NCBI RefSeq assembly: GCF_900182745.1
Contig: NZ_FXTY01000003.1
Coordinates: 186,001-250,000, forward strand
Source: Shimia sagamensis
GTDB taxonomy: Bacteria; Pseudomonadota; Alphaproteobacteria; Rhodobacterales; Rhodobacteraceae
Length of the DNA stretch: 64,000 bases
Direction of reading: 5' to 3'
The notes below the pieces were generated by a model, which searched no databases, was not told where the DNA came from, and saw nothing but the letters and a program-made list of their open reading frames with translations. This document shows positions 45,287-54,828 of this stretch, piece by piece. The stretch's first letter is position 1. The number at the start of each line of letters is the position of its first letter. The translations under genes and the position numbers were made by a program.

Positions 45287-45319
45287 CCGTCCCTTTTGGT
45301 CTTTTCGGTTGATGGACGG
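45287..45319 (-). promoter_or_regulatory. Possible hairpin masking the bioY ribosome site
   Basis: On the transcribed strand CCGTCC (45319-45314) can pair with GGACGG (45292-45287) across a 21-base loop. The second arm overlaps the AAGGGACGG ribosome site of bioY. The stem is short and the loop long, so it may not be stable; no known biotin riboswitch or BioR site (TTATCTATAA) is seen. Confidence 0.3.
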
Positions 45320-45371
45320 GTAGGAAAAAGCGCCTAGGTGTCTCAAGCCGAAGCCGGAATGTTAGCGCAAC

Positions 45372-45968
45372 TCAGGAACGATATCCTCGGGAATCGATGG
45401 CGTCAGAAATATCGTCCGCCATCTTAATGGCACGGATGGCCATGGGCATGGCGACGGCAATGACTGAGCGCTCTAAGCCTCGGGTCTTTTGCGCCTCGCG
45501 GACCTCGCGGGTGATCTGCGCCAAAACAGGGATGAAACGCAGGGCGAGCGAGATTGCGAGGCTAACCTTTTCCGGATTCACGCCGATCGGTTTGAGGTAA
45601 CTCAGCCCGTGGGTCATGGTGTCGATCATGTCGCTGCTGCGGGTGGTCAAAGTAACAAGACTGGCCAGCAGGATCAGCGCAGCGAGGCGCAGGACCACAT
45701 AGGCGGCCAGCTCGAGGCCTGAGAAGTACCATTGCACCACAAAGAACAGCACAAAAATGATCAACAGGGGGCGGATCTGGGCAAAGGCCTGTTTCAGGGT
45801 GAGCTGCGCGACCGGGTAGAGCGCAAATATCACCAGTGTCGCGGCGATGGTGACAGGCAGGCTTTGGTTGATGAACAACAGCGTCGCGCCAAGCATCATC
45901 GCCAGCATTTTGGGCGCAGGCGGCAATCGGTGCAGGAACGAGCTGCCGGGGGTGTAAAGATCCAGCAT
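45372..45968 (-). CDS. bioN: Biotin ECF transporter transmembrane component (EcfT-like)
   Basis: A 198-residue membrane protein. The cytoplasmic coupling helix motif A-R-G is seen as KTRGLE near residue 165 and a second as DSRGYRS at the very C-terminus, the usual pair that docks on the ATPase. Four to five hydrophobic segments precede it. The start codon overlaps the last base of the bioM stop, so the two are coupled. Confidence 0.93.
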   Translation of the reverse strand: MLDLYTPGSSFLHRLPPAPKMLAMMLGATLLFINQSLPVTIAATLVIFALYPVAQLTLKQAFAQIRPLLIIFVLFFVVQWYFSGLELAAYVVLRLAALILLASLVTLTTRSSDMIDTMTHGLSYLKPIGVNPEKVSLAISLALRFIPVLAQITREVREAQKTRGLERSVIAVAMPMAIRAIKMADDISDAIDSRGYRS

Positions 45969-46642
45969 CAGGACATCAGCTTTTCATAGGCAGGGATGAC
46001 ATCTGGTGGGGTGCCGTCCGCAAAGATGCGGCCTTCGTCAATGGCAATCACGCGGTCGTAGTCTGTGATCAGGTCGAGGTCATGGGTGACGGTGATGACC
46101 ATTTGGTCCAGCGCGGCGACAGCGCGGGCAATGCGGCGCTTGTTGCGCAGATCCAGAAGCGTGGTGGGCTCGTCCATCACCACGATGTCTGGGGCCATCA
46201 CCAACACGCCGGAGATGGCCAGAAGTTGTTTTTGGCCACCCGACAGGAGGTGTGCCGGGTGTTCGCGCAAATCGCTCATGTTGTAACGAGCGAGGACTTC
46301 ATCGGTTTTGGTGGCGATGTCATCTTTGGAGAATCCGAGGTTCTTCATGCCAAAGGCGAGGTCTTCTTCGACCACGGGCATGACAATCTGATTGTCGGGG
46401 TTTTGGAAAACAAAACCCACCTTACGGCGCACGTCACGGCCCTTTTTGCGTGTGTTGAGCCCGTGCACCAGAACTTCGCCAGAGGTGGGCAAAGCTAGGC
46501 CGTTCAGAAGGCGAGCGAAGGTGGATTTGCCTGAGCCATTGGCGCCAATGATCGCAATGCGGCGCTCGGTCAAATCAAGGGAGAGGGAGTTTAAAACGGT
46601 GCGCTCACCAAAGGAGACACTGACGTCATGAAGCTTGATCAT
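45968..46642 (-). CDS. bioM: Biotin ECF transporter ATP-binding component (EcfA-like)
   Basis: A 224-residue ABC ATPase with [27 protein letters not shown] and VTHDLDLI; all ATPase motifs are intact. It is the first gene of a five-gene unit with bioN, bioY, an acyl-CoA ligase and a thiolase-like gene. It energises biotin uptake at the inner membrane. A 134-base gap separates it from ureG; no biotin regulator site was recognised there. Confidence 0.93.
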   Translation of the reverse strand: MIKLHDVSVSFGERTVLNSLSLDLTERRIAIIGANGSGKSTFARLLNGLALPTSGEVLVHGLNTRKKGRDVRRKVGFVFQNPDNQIVMPVVEEDLAFGMKNLGFSKDDIATKTDEVLARYNMSDLREHPAHLLSGGQKQLLAISGVLVMAPDIVVMDEPTTLLDLRNKRRIARAVAALDQMVITVTHDLDLITDYDRVIAIDEGRIFADGTPPDVIPAYEKLMS

Positions 46643-46710
46643 AGGCTGGCCCGCCGGTTGCTGTTTGCGCGCTCTTAGCGCCTTTGCGGCGCTGGTTGAA
46701 GCGGCCGTAG

Positions 46711-46742
46711 CCTCCGGCGGGGATATTTTGGGAATGAGAAGA
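46711..46742 (-). repeat. Short 3'-end intergenic repeat, copy B
   Basis: CCTCCGGCGGGGATATTTTG followed by GGAATGAGAA lies 34-66 bases beyond the ureG stop codon. It resembles the copy at 42021-42052 and has the same orientation relative to the gene it follows. CCTCCGGCGG can fold on itself, so it may serve as a weak transcript end. Confidence 0.65.
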
Positions 46743-46776
46743 CCTCTGGAGGCACTTTGGTGGGAAACTGTTCCGT

Positions 46777-47406
46777 TTACTTGACCATTAGCTCAGATAC
46801 ACCACCGATTTCGCCAATGAGCGTCAGCAGCGCGTCGAGGCCGTGATCCTGGCGCAGAGAGGTGAAGAGGAATGGGCGTGTGCCGCGCATTTTTTTGGCA
46901 TCACGTTCCATAACCTCCAGTGAGGCCCCCACGTAGGGTGCCAGGTCGGTTTTGTTGATGACCAGGATGTCGGAGCGGGTAATCGCTGGGCCACCCTTGC
47001 GGGGAATTTCTTCGCCAGCCGCTGTATCGATCACATAGATGGTGAGGTCTGCAAGTTCGGGACTGAAGGTGGCGGAGAGGTTGTCGCCGCCGGATTCGAT
47101 CAAGACGATATCGAGGTCAGGGATTTCGCGGGTCAGCTCATCAATGGCGGCGAGGTTGATTGAGGCGTCTTCGCGGATAGCGGTGTGGGGACAGCCGCCG
47201 GTTTCGACGCCTTTGATGCGTTCGAGCGGCAAGACCTGCTGGCGCATGAGCTCTTCGGCATCTTCGCGGGTGTAGATGTCGTTAGTGACCACGGCGATGG
47301 ACAGCTTGTCGCGCAGGGCACGGCAGAGGTTGGCGGTGAGCGTGGTTTTGCCAGCGCCCACCGGGCCGCCGATGCCTATGCGCAAAGGGCCGTTTGGAGA
47401 AGTCAT
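46777..47406 (-). CDS. ureG: Urease accessory GTPase
   Basis: A 209-residue GTPase that drives nickel delivery to urease. The P-loop [11 protein letters not shown], the metal-binding CPH in [24 protein letters not shown] (noted as [11 protein letters not shown]) and [10 protein letters not shown] are all present. I chose the ATG at 47406; the longer frame to 47781 runs through the DUF3995 gene. It follows the DUF3995 gene by 1 base and is the last gene of the urease cluster. Confidence 0.97.
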   Translation of the reverse strand: MTSPNGPLRIGIGGPVGAGKTTLTANLCRALRDKLSIAVVTNDIYTREDAEELMRQQVLPLERIKGVETGGCPHTAIREDASINLAAIDELTREIPDLDIVLIESGGDNLSATFSPELADLTIYVIDTAAGEEIPRKGGPAITRSDILVINKTDLAPYVGASLEVMERDAKKMRGTRPFLFTSLRQDHGLDALLTLIGEIGGVSELMVK

Positions 47407-47407
47407 G

Positions 47408-47818
47408 TCAGGCTCCTGTGAGTGTGAAGAGGAGGAAGCTTGCGCCCACAACAATGCAGAGCGGGCCGTAGTAGCGTTGATCCAGCCTGGAGAAAGGCTG
47501 TTCAGGTACCAGTTTGCGCCAAGCGGGGAGGTAGGCGGCGACGCCGCGCAGCAGAAAGACAGCGGCGATGGCCAGCAGAAGCGGGGTGCGCAGCGGGAAG
47601 GTGGTGAGATGCGGCAGAGCGGCAGCAAATAAGAGCGCAACAAAGACCAGAGCGCAGGGGATTGGGCCGGGCATTCGGGTGATCCCAGGCGCGCCGACCG
47701 TGGCGCGGGCGAGCGCGGCTTCGTCGCGGATCGGCACCCAGGCGCCGATGGCCCAGAGCAGGTGCAGGGCGGCGGGAACAAACAGAAGGGCGGAAATCAG
47801 GACGGCGAGCCAGGTCAT
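47408..47818 (-). CDS. DUF3995 membrane protein in the urease cluster
   Basis: A 136-residue hydrophobic protein with four predicted membrane segments (about 3-24, 54-72, 78-96 and 116-134). WAIGAWVPI near the N-terminus and the overall layout match the DUF3995 family, which has no known function. Its ATG overlaps the ureF stop by 4 bases and it ends 1 base before ureG, so it is clearly part of the urease operon. Inference: a role in nickel, urea or ammonia movement is possible, but the sequence shows no metal-binding motif. Confidence 0.8.
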   Translation of the reverse strand: MTWLAVLISALLFVPAALHLLWAIGAWVPIRDEAALARATVGAPGITRMPGPIPCALVFVALLFAAALPHLTTFPLRTPLLLAIAAVFLLRGVAAYLPAWRKLVPEQPFSRLDQRYYGPLCIVVGASFLLFTLTGA

Positions 47819-48459
47819 GAGCGAAAGAGCCTCGAATATTGGGTTTCATGGCGCATTGAGGCGATGTCGGACACAAAAGTCGATGCGGCAATGTCATCCA
47901 GTGACAGGGTGAGGGCGCGGTCAGCCATCTCTTGGCACAGAGGAGTGACGGCGGCGAGCGTGGCCTGCGCCTGTGTTTGGCCCAACGGTACCAGACGAGC
48001 GGCGGCTGAGGTCAGGTTGGCGGCAAAGGCGTGCAGGAAAAGGCGTGCGGTGTCGCGCAAAGGCAGGTTTTGCAGGCGGGCCGCGCGCCCAACGGCCACC
48101 GGATAGGTCAGGGCGGTCAGGTCGAGGTCGTGGATGGCAGCTGCGGTGCGCGCAAAGGCGGCGCCCTGTTGGTCGGTTTCCAGCAGCCGTTCGGCAGACA
48201 GTGCAAGGGCGCGGGCGAGGTTGTCGATCTTGGTGAGCGCGTCGACGTTTTCTGCGTTGTAGGCGTGGGCCAGCAGGACCCCATCGTTTTGGCCTGCACC
48301 GTGTTGGATTGTGTCGGTCAGCCACGCTGAAAAACTGGCGGTGTCATGGACGGTTCCCATATCCACCAGAGCTTCGAGGCCATGGCTGTAGGTGAACGCG
48401 CCCACCGGAAAGGCGGGCGAGAGCCATTGTGCCAGCGTCAGGATCGGATCAGTGGTCAT
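47815..48459 (-). CDS. ureF: Urease accessory protein
   Basis: A 214-residue helical protein that joins UreD and UreG in the urease activation complex. The N-terminal LAQWLSPAFPVGAFTYSHGLE (noted as SPAFPVGAFTYSHGLE) and YPVAVGRAA are family marks. I chose the ATG at 48459, which makes it overlap the His-rich end of ureE by 11 bases; a frame to 48609 would lie wholly within ureE. Confidence 0.94.
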   Translation of the reverse strand: MTTDPILTLAQWLSPAFPVGAFTYSHGLEALVDMGTVHDTASFSAWLTDTIQHGAGQNDGVLLAHAYNAENVDALTKIDNLARALALSAERLLETDQQGAAFARTAAAIHDLDLTALTYPVAVGRAARLQNLPLRDTARLFLHAFAANLTSAAARLVPLGQTQAQATLAAVTPLCQEMADRALTLSLDDIAASTFVSDIASMRHETQYSRLFRS

Positions 48460-48970
48460 GACCGTGGTCGCGGTTGTGATCAGCCGGGTGGGCCATGGTG
48501 TGGTCGTGGGCGTGCGGGTGGCTGTGATCGTGGCTATGGGTGCGGCCGTGGCCGTAAGCACCACCTTCGGGTGTGAAGGGTTCTGTGACTTCGGTGACGA
48601 TTGCGCCAAGCAGTTCCAGCATCTCCTTGATCACATGATCGCGCTGTATGAGCAGACGCGTGTCTTCGATCTGACAGGGGGTGTGGCGGTTGCCGATGTG
48701 CCAGGCGATGCGCGGCAAATGCTCTGCGGTGACCTGGAGAAGCGGCTCCGGCGCAGCGATCACAGTGATTTCGCCGCCGTCTTGCAACAAAAGAACGCCA
48801 CCGTGATTCAGCGAAGTGGTTTTGGGCAGGTCGACCAGAATGCGGCTGCCGTCCTCAAGCCGCAGGGTTTTGCGGCGTAGAAAACGGTCTTCGTAGGTTA
48901 GGGCGACACGTCCCTGTTCCGGGGCGTGGCCGTGGGTGTGGTAGCCATGTGCGGTGGGAAGGGCGCTCAT
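48449..48970 (-). CDS. ureE: Urease accessory nickel chaperone with His-rich tail
   Basis: A 173-residue protein that stores and delivers nickel to urease. After the usual two UreE domains (LTYEDRFLRRKTLRL; AWHIGNRHTPCQI, which holds the conserved His) it ends in a 35-residue tail with about 13 histidines (GRTHSHDHSHPHAHDHT, noted as HSHDHSHPHAHDH). A second His-rich stretch opens the protein (HGYHTHGH). This suggests high nickel-storage capacity. It starts 25 bases after a DUF1127 gene. Confidence 0.95.
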   Translation of the reverse strand: MSALPTAHGYHTHGHAPEQGRVALTYEDRFLRRKTLRLEDGSRILVDLPKTTSLNHGGVLLLQDGGEITVIAAPEPLLQVTAEHLPRIAWHIGNRHTPCQIEDTRLLIQRDHVIKEMLELLGAIVTEVTEPFTPEGGAYGHGRTHSHDHSHPHAHDHTMAHPADHNRDHGHDH

Positions 48971-48995
48971 GTCAGGCGCCCCCCAGATGCACAGA

Positions 48996-49220
48996 TTACA
49001 GGTGCATATAGTCGCGGAAGACGTGTTGCACGATTTCGTCGCGCTTGAGGCCTTTGGCTTCCAGTTGCTCGTCGGTCATCGCGTTCAGGCGATCGACGTA
49101 TTGTACGCGGCTGTTGCTTTCCATGATTGCGATCAGGGCGTTGCCGATGACGCGGAAAGGGGCTGCCAGGATGTGACCCAGCGAGTGGTGTTCGGTTGTG
49201 TGTGTAGCTGTCAGTGCCAT
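48996..49220 (-). CDS. DUF1127 small protein
   Basis: A 74-residue protein. The C-terminal RLNAMTDEQLEAKGLKRDEI (noted as LNAMTDEQLEAKGLKRDEI) is the DUF1127 motif, widespread as small proteins in alphaproteobacteria and, in some members, an RNA-linked regulator of phosphate and carbon use. It lies between a secreted protein gene and ureE on the same strand, with its own 130-base upstream gap, so it may have its own promoter. Confidence 0.85.
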   Translation of the reverse strand: MALTATHTTEHHSLGHILAAPFRVIGNALIAIMESNSRVQYVDRLNAMTDEQLEAKGLKRDEIVQHVFRDYMHL

Positions 49221-49317
49221 TTTGAACCTCAGTTTCAGATAAACCTTTGGTCCTCCCTTGGCGCTGAATATGGGTCAAAGCGGTTGCCATGTGCAGTCTG
49301 TCTTTCGTCATATCTGT

Positions 49318-49334
49318 CTTGCGTCTGACGCAAG
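49318..49334 (-). promoter_or_regulatory. Short perfect palindrome ahead of the DUF1127 gene
   Basis: CTTGCGT-CTG-ACGCAAG is a perfect 7-bp inverted repeat with a 3-base centre, 17 bases after the stop of the secreted protein gene and about 98 bases ahead of the DUF1127 start. No T run follows on the transcribed strand, so it may be either a 3' hairpin or a regulator site. Confidence 0.45.
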
Positions 49335-49350
49335 GCAAGTCAGAGTTTGT

Positions 49351-49938
49351 TTATTTTTCAACGGCTTCAATGCGGATGTACGTATATCGTTCGGCGGCTT
49401 CGTTTTGGGGGCGGGTTTCAACCAGATAAGAGAACCCAAGTTCCGGCAGGTAATACATGGTTTCTTCATAACCATCGTCATCGTGGTAGATACCGATGAT
49501 GGGCATCATCTCGTAAGAGCAGCCGCCAATCGTGACTTGGGTGCTGGGACCAAAAATGTGGGTTTCCCGCGTGGTGTGTGTGCCCTCATAATCCAGAGTG
49601 ATCACCTCCGTGTCCCAGCGACCGTCCGCCACAGGGATTGGCGCATCGGCAGGTTTGAGTGGATAGACGTGTGTGCTGCGCGATCCGGTCATAAGATCGC
49701 CGTCTTCGGTGTCAAACTGCTCCACCACATAGATGCCTTTAAGTAACAAAAAGCGCGATCCGAAGTGCTCGCCATCATCCCATTCGCCCCGAATGAAGTG
49801 TGCGCCGTCCCGTGTGTAGGTTTCGGTGATGCCGTCCAGATCAGTCAGGCGCACGCCTGTCTCCATGTCCGCATAGGTGGGACATTGGGAAAAAGCAGGT
49901 GTTGCAAGAAAAGTAAGGGCAAAAAGGGTCGTGCGCAT
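49351..49938 (-). CDS. Secreted protein of unknown function in the urease cluster
   Basis: I do not recognise this 195-residue protein. It has a Sec signal peptide (MRTTLFALTFLATPAFSQC, cleavage probably before QC). The mature part is rich in Asp, Glu and aromatic residues and contains two cysteines (Cys19 in QCPTYADM and one in IGGCSYEMMP) that could form a disulphide. Beta-strand-like repeats of the type ETYTRDGAHFIRGE are seen. It starts 11 bases after ureC, so it is in the urease transcript although it is predicted to be periplasmic while urease is cytoplasmic. Confidence 0.75.
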   Translation of the reverse strand: MRTTLFALTFLATPAFSQCPTYADMETGVRLTDLDGITETYTRDGAHFIRGEWDDGEHFGSRFLLLKGIYVVEQFDTEDGDLMTGSRSTHVYPLKPADAPIPVADGRWDTEVITLDYEGTHTTRETHIFGPSTQVTIGGCSYEMMPIIGIYHDDDGYEETMYYLPELGFSYLVETRPQNEAAERYTYIRIEAVEK

Positions 49939-49949
49939 AGGGCCTCCGG

Positions 49950-51662
<1,713 letters not shown>

Positions 51663-51687
51663 GGTGGTGGTCCTTGGAGGGGCAGTT

Positions 51688-52263
51688 TTAGGTGGGGTCA
51701 GAAGTGTTGTGCCGAAGCGCTCGGTAGCCGTCCGTTGTGATAGACCACAATTTGTTGCCGGACTTTGGGCCAACCGTCATCTGTACCAGGTTGCGGGATT
51801 GGAGATCCTCGAGAAGGACCAATGTCTCGGGTTTGTTTTGCAATTTGGCGTCGGTCTTGATGCCGGACCAAGATCGTAGTGCAAACCTTGAAGATGTCAG
51901 GGCGTTCAGAATGCGAACATCAGTTTCCGTCAATTCTACGACGGTTGCAGTTGCGGCTAGTTCTTGCTCGACTTCTGGCTCAGCAGCAGCTTCCACAACG
52001 GTCTCAAGCTTTTGCTCAAGCGCTTTGAAGTCTGCTTCCAAACCCGACGCGGACAGCTTGAACGAGTTAAGGAATTGTCCGGCCCATGGCAGAATGGCCA
52101 ACGCAATAAGCACAATGTGTGGAGTGGTGAGCCTGCTTTCGCCTTTGCAGGTCAAATCCCAGATCAGGATCAACATCAGCGATATCGAAATACATAACGC
52201 AACCCGAAAACTGGACCTCTGCTTGGCTTCGTTTTCGGAAAGTTTTTTTTGAGACTGGCCCAT
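51688..52263 (-). CDS. Unknown membrane protein with coiled coil and winged-helix-like C-terminus, between ureB and ureC
   Basis: I do not recognise the family of this 191-residue protein. Two hydrophobic segments (about 22-39 and 47-66) form a hairpin, followed by an acidic heptad-like stretch ([19 protein letters not shown], noted as [13 protein letters not shown]) that could be a coiled coil. Residues about 110-185 ([40 protein letters not shown]) look like a winged helix. Its ATG overlaps the ureB stop by 1 base and it ends 25 bases before ureC, so it is co-translated with the urease subunits. A membrane-anchored sensor or DNA-binding regulator is possible. Confidence 0.7.
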   Translation of the reverse strand: MGQSQKKLSENEAKQRSSFRVALCISISLMLILIWDLTCKGESRLTTPHIVLIALAILPWAGQFLNSFKLSASGLEADFKALEQKLETVVEAAAEPEVEQELAATATVVELTETDVRILNALTSSRFALRSWSGIKTDAKLQNKPETLVLLEDLQSRNLVQMTVGPKSGNKLWSITTDGYRALRHNTSDPT

Positions 52264-52571
52264 TAATCCAATGCTCCCATAACATTTTGGTTGAATCCAA
52301 AAACGTTACGGGCGCCGGAGATCGCGATCAAGTTCACTTCACGCCGCTGGCCCGGTTCAAAGCGTACAGCGGTGCCCGCGGCTATGTCCAAGCGCAGGCC
52401 GTGGGCCGCTGCGCGGTCAAAATCAAGCGCGGGGTTGGTTTCGGCAAAGTGATAGTGGCTACCCACTTGGATCGGGCGGTCGCCGGTATTGGCCACCATG
52501 AGCGTTGTCACTTTTGCGTTGCCGTTCAAGACCAGCTCACCCTCTGCCGGGATCAACTCGCCGGGGATCAT
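52263..52571 (-). CDS. ureB: Urease beta subunit
   Basis: A 102-residue structural subunit. [11 protein letters not shown] is the standard N-terminus, and [25 protein letters not shown] (noted as [10 protein letters not shown]) and FEPGQ are family motifs. I chose the ATG at 52571 to match the family start; a GTG 12 bases upstream is also in frame. The stop codon shares a base with the start of the membrane protein gene. Confidence 0.96.
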   Translation of the reverse strand: MIPGELIPAEGELVLNGNAKVTTLMVANTGDRPIQVGSHYHFAETNPALDFDRAAAHGLRLDIAAGTAVRFEPGQRREVNLIAISGARNVFGFNQNVMGALD

Positions 52572-52660
52572 GATAGTTTCCACCCCAAAAAGGTCAGCGC
52601 CGGACCTGAGGCTGTTACTGACTTGGCGGCAATGACAGAGCGTTGCATCAAAAGACTCCT

Positions 52661-52963
52661 TTAGCGGATGGGGTTGTGCACGGTGACAAGTTTGGTGCCA
52701 TCCGGGAAGGTGGCTTCAACCTGCACTTCGTGGATCATCTCGGGGATTCCCTGCATGCACTGATCGCGGCAAATCACGCGGGCGCCGGATTGCATCAGGT
52801 CAGCCACGGATTTGCCGTCGCGGGCGCCTTCGACCACGGCGTCGGTGATCAGAGCGATCGCTTCCGGGTGATTGAGTTTCACCCCACGCGCGAGGCGCTT
52901 GCGGGCCACTTCGGCGGCCATGGAAATCAGCAGTTTGTCTTTTTCACGCGGGGTCAGTTGCAT
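52661..52963 (-). CDS. ureA: Urease gamma subunit
   Basis: A 100-residue structural subunit of the cytoplasmic enzyme. [23 protein letters not shown] (noted as [11 protein letters not shown]) and the C-terminal [14 protein letters not shown] (noted as VTVHNPI) are the family marks. It lies 4 bases after ureD and about 90 bases before ureB. Confidence 0.97.
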   Translation of the reverse strand: MQLTPREKDKLLISMAAEVARKRLARGVKLNHPEAIALITDAVVEGARDGKSVADLMQSGARVICRDQCMQGIPEMIHEVQVEATFPDGTKLVTVHNPIR

Positions 52964-52967
52964 CGTG

Positions 52968-53849
52968 TCAGAGCATCCATGTTCGAGGGAGGTCAGCGCC
53001 GTTGAGGTAAGTCAGTGTGGGCAAAAGGGATTGGCGCAAGGCGTGGCCGTCGCTCGCGAGGATGCGGGCAAACAGCAGGCCGTCGCGGATCATGCTGGCG
53101 CCAGCGGTTTGTGGCAGATAGCTGCGCAATGTGTCCAGGTAGCGGTCCGCATCTGGCGCGGCCAGCAGGAGCGTGGCCATGGCGCGGGCGCCGCCGGCGA
53201 TGGCGGCTCGGTTGAGGTGGTTTTGTGCGTGGCCGCAGAGCTTCACGCGGTCTGCAAACAGCAGCTCGCCGTCGCGTTTCACGGTGATGCGGTCAAACAG
53301 CTCCATTGATTGAACAGTTTCCCCCATGGCCGTGCGGCCAAAGATCATTGGCTCGACCATCAGAAACCGCGATGTGCTGTGCATTTCTACAGTCAGGCTG
53401 CGCGACAGGGCGGCACCGTCAAACAGGATGGTTTCTTGTGGCAACCAATCCAGACGGGCGTTGGGCGAGATGTGTAGCGAGCTATCCAAACGTCCCATGT
53501 GCGCATCAATGCTGCGATAGGCGCGTTCGGCGGCCTGTGTGGTCAGGGTCAGGTGGCTGCCTTCACCTGTGTGTGTCGTGATGTCAAACTGGTCACCGCC
53601 AGTGATGCCACCTGCGGTGTTCAGGAGCACCGCTTGCAGGGCGGCGGTGCGCCCGTTGGGGTAATTGGCATTTGGGAACAGAACGCGGCTGGAGCCTGAC
53701 AGACGCAGGTCATCCAGCACCGACATGCCATCGCGCAGTTTGCTTCGGATGTCCGCTGCTCCAATGGCGCGGGGTTGCTGCGACTGAGCTGGCGTGGATA
53801 TGGGGGCTATAGCTGTTATGGCGTTGGTCCGTGGCCTGGCGTTTTTCAA
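52968..53849 (-). CDS. ureD: Urease accessory protein (UreD/UreH)
   Basis: A protein of about 293 residues that binds apo-urease during nickel insertion. [23 protein letters not shown] and [10 protein letters not shown] are the family motifs. The start is uncertain: no ATG lies in a good position, and I chose a TTG at 53849 because it gives normal length; longer frames reach 53996 but add a hydrophobic stretch not seen in UreD. It is the first gene of the urease cluster. Two direct repeats lie just upstream. Confidence 0.88.
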   Translation of the reverse strand: MKNARPRTNAITAIAPISTPAQSQQPRAIGAADIRSKLRDGMSVLDDLRLSGSSRVLFPNANYPNGRTAALQAVLLNTAGGITGGDQFDITTHTGEGSHLTLTTQAAERAYRSIDAHMGRLDSSLHISPNARLDWLPQETILFDGAALSRSLTVEMHSTSRFLMVEPMIFGRTAMGETVQSMELFDRITVKRDGELLFADRVKLCGHAQNHLNRAAIAGGARAMATLLLAAPDADRYLDTLRSYLPQTAGASMIRDGLLFARILASDGHALRQSLLPTLTYLNGADLPRTWML

Positions 53850-53866
53850 TCGCTCGCACCGTAGGT

Positions 53867-53894
53867 TGCTGCCCAAAAGATGTGCTGCCCAAAA
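53867..53894 (-). repeat. Direct repeat pair upstream of ureD
   Basis: TGCTGCCCAAAA occurs twice (53867-53878 and 53883-53894) with a 16-base spacing, 18-45 bases ahead of the proposed ureD start. The position fits a binding site for a urease regulator or part of the 5' leader. No NtrC-type TGCACC palindrome was seen. Confidence 0.5.
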
Positions 53895-54117
53895 ACTAAG
53901 CAAGATGAAGCTGTGCGCCTGAAATTCAGACAGAATTGCCGTAACTGCCAAAAGAACGAGCAAAATTGGAACGCGTCGTCGCGTGTCCGTGCCCAATTGT
54001 ATTTTGGCGTGACAAAGGCCATTTTGCCGCCAGTTTCGAATCGCCTGACATCAGGTGTTTGGTGCCCCCGCAAGGGTCACATTCAAAGCCGGCGCAGGTC
54101 CGGAAAAGGAGCCCAAC

Positions 54118-54807
54118 ATGAGCTTTGATCGCAAAATCAAAATTGCCCCATCCATTCTCTCTGCGGATTTTGCCAACTTTGGCCAAGAGATCCGCGCGAT
54201 TGAGGATCAGGGTGCGGATTGGGTGCATGTGGATGTGATGGATGGGCATTTTGTGCCAAACCTGACGTTTGGACCGCCGGCGGTGAAAGCGTTCCGTCCG
54301 CATGTGAAAACCTTCATGGACGTGCATCTGATGATCGCGCCAGTGGACCCATATATCGAAGACTATGCTGAGGCTGGTGCGGACATGATCACCGCGCATG
54401 TTGAGGCAGGGCCCCACATTCACCGCACCATCCAAGCGATCAAAGCACAAGGTGTGAAGGCCGGTGTGAGCCTGAACCCAGGCACGCCGCTGGAAAGCAT
54501 TGAGCATGTGCTGGATCTGGTCGACATGGTGCTGATCATGACCGTGAACCCCGGCTTTGGTGGGCAGAAGTTCATCCACTCCGGTGTCGAGAAAACCCGC
54601 CGTCTGCGTCAGATGATCGGGGATCGGGAAATCCACATTCAGATCGATGGCGGCGTGACCACAGAAACCGCGCCTTTGGTGGCCGAAGCCGGTGCTGACG
54701 TGTTGGTGGCAGGCTCTGCTGTGTTCAAAGGTGGCTCTGTTGATAAAGCCGACGTTTATGGTGACAACATGCGCGCCATCCGGGCGGCTGCTGAAGCGGC
54801 GCAATAA
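54118..54807 (+). CDS. rpe: Ribulose-phosphate 3-epimerase
   Basis: A 229-residue TIM-barrel enzyme interconverting ribulose-5-phosphate and xylulose-5-phosphate in the pentose phosphate or Calvin cycle. [16 protein letters not shown] (noted as [12 protein letters not shown]), [16 protein letters not shown] (noted as [12 protein letters not shown]), HLMI and [12 protein letters not shown] carry the metal and catalytic residues; IDGGVT is the phosphate-site Asp. The ATG has AAAAGGAG just upstream. It diverges from the urease cluster and converges with the SH3 protein gene. Confidence 0.97.
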   Translation: MSFDRKIKIAPSILSADFANFGQEIRAIEDQGADWVHVDVMDGHFVPNLTFGPPAVKAFRPHVKTFMDVHLMIAPVDPYIEDYAEAGADMITAHVEAGPHIHRTIQAIKAQGVKAGVSLNPGTPLESIEHVLDLVDMVLIMTVNPGFGGQKFIHSGVEKTRRLRQMIGDREIHIQIDGGVTTETAPLVAEAGADVLVAGSAVFKGGSVDKADVYGDNMRAIRAAAEAAQ

Positions 54808-54828
54808 TACAAATCATTTGGGGCGGGA

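Noticed and set aside
46643..46776. Possible BioR or BirA site ahead of bioM
   Set aside because: I looked for TTATCTATAA-like palindromes and saw none.
48449..48560. Short GTG/TGG-rich repeats that look like a microsatellite
   Set aside because: They are the His/Asp codons of the ureE tail read on the opposite strand.
53850..54117. Possible NtrC site (TGCACC-N-GGTGCA) between ureD and rpe
   Set aside because: No such palindrome is present, so nitrogen control of urease through NtrC is not supported here.
53926..54804. A 292-codon minus-strand frame opposite rpe
   Set aside because: rpe is unmistakable on the plus strand; the opposite frame is His/Arg-rich, as expected for an antisense shadow.
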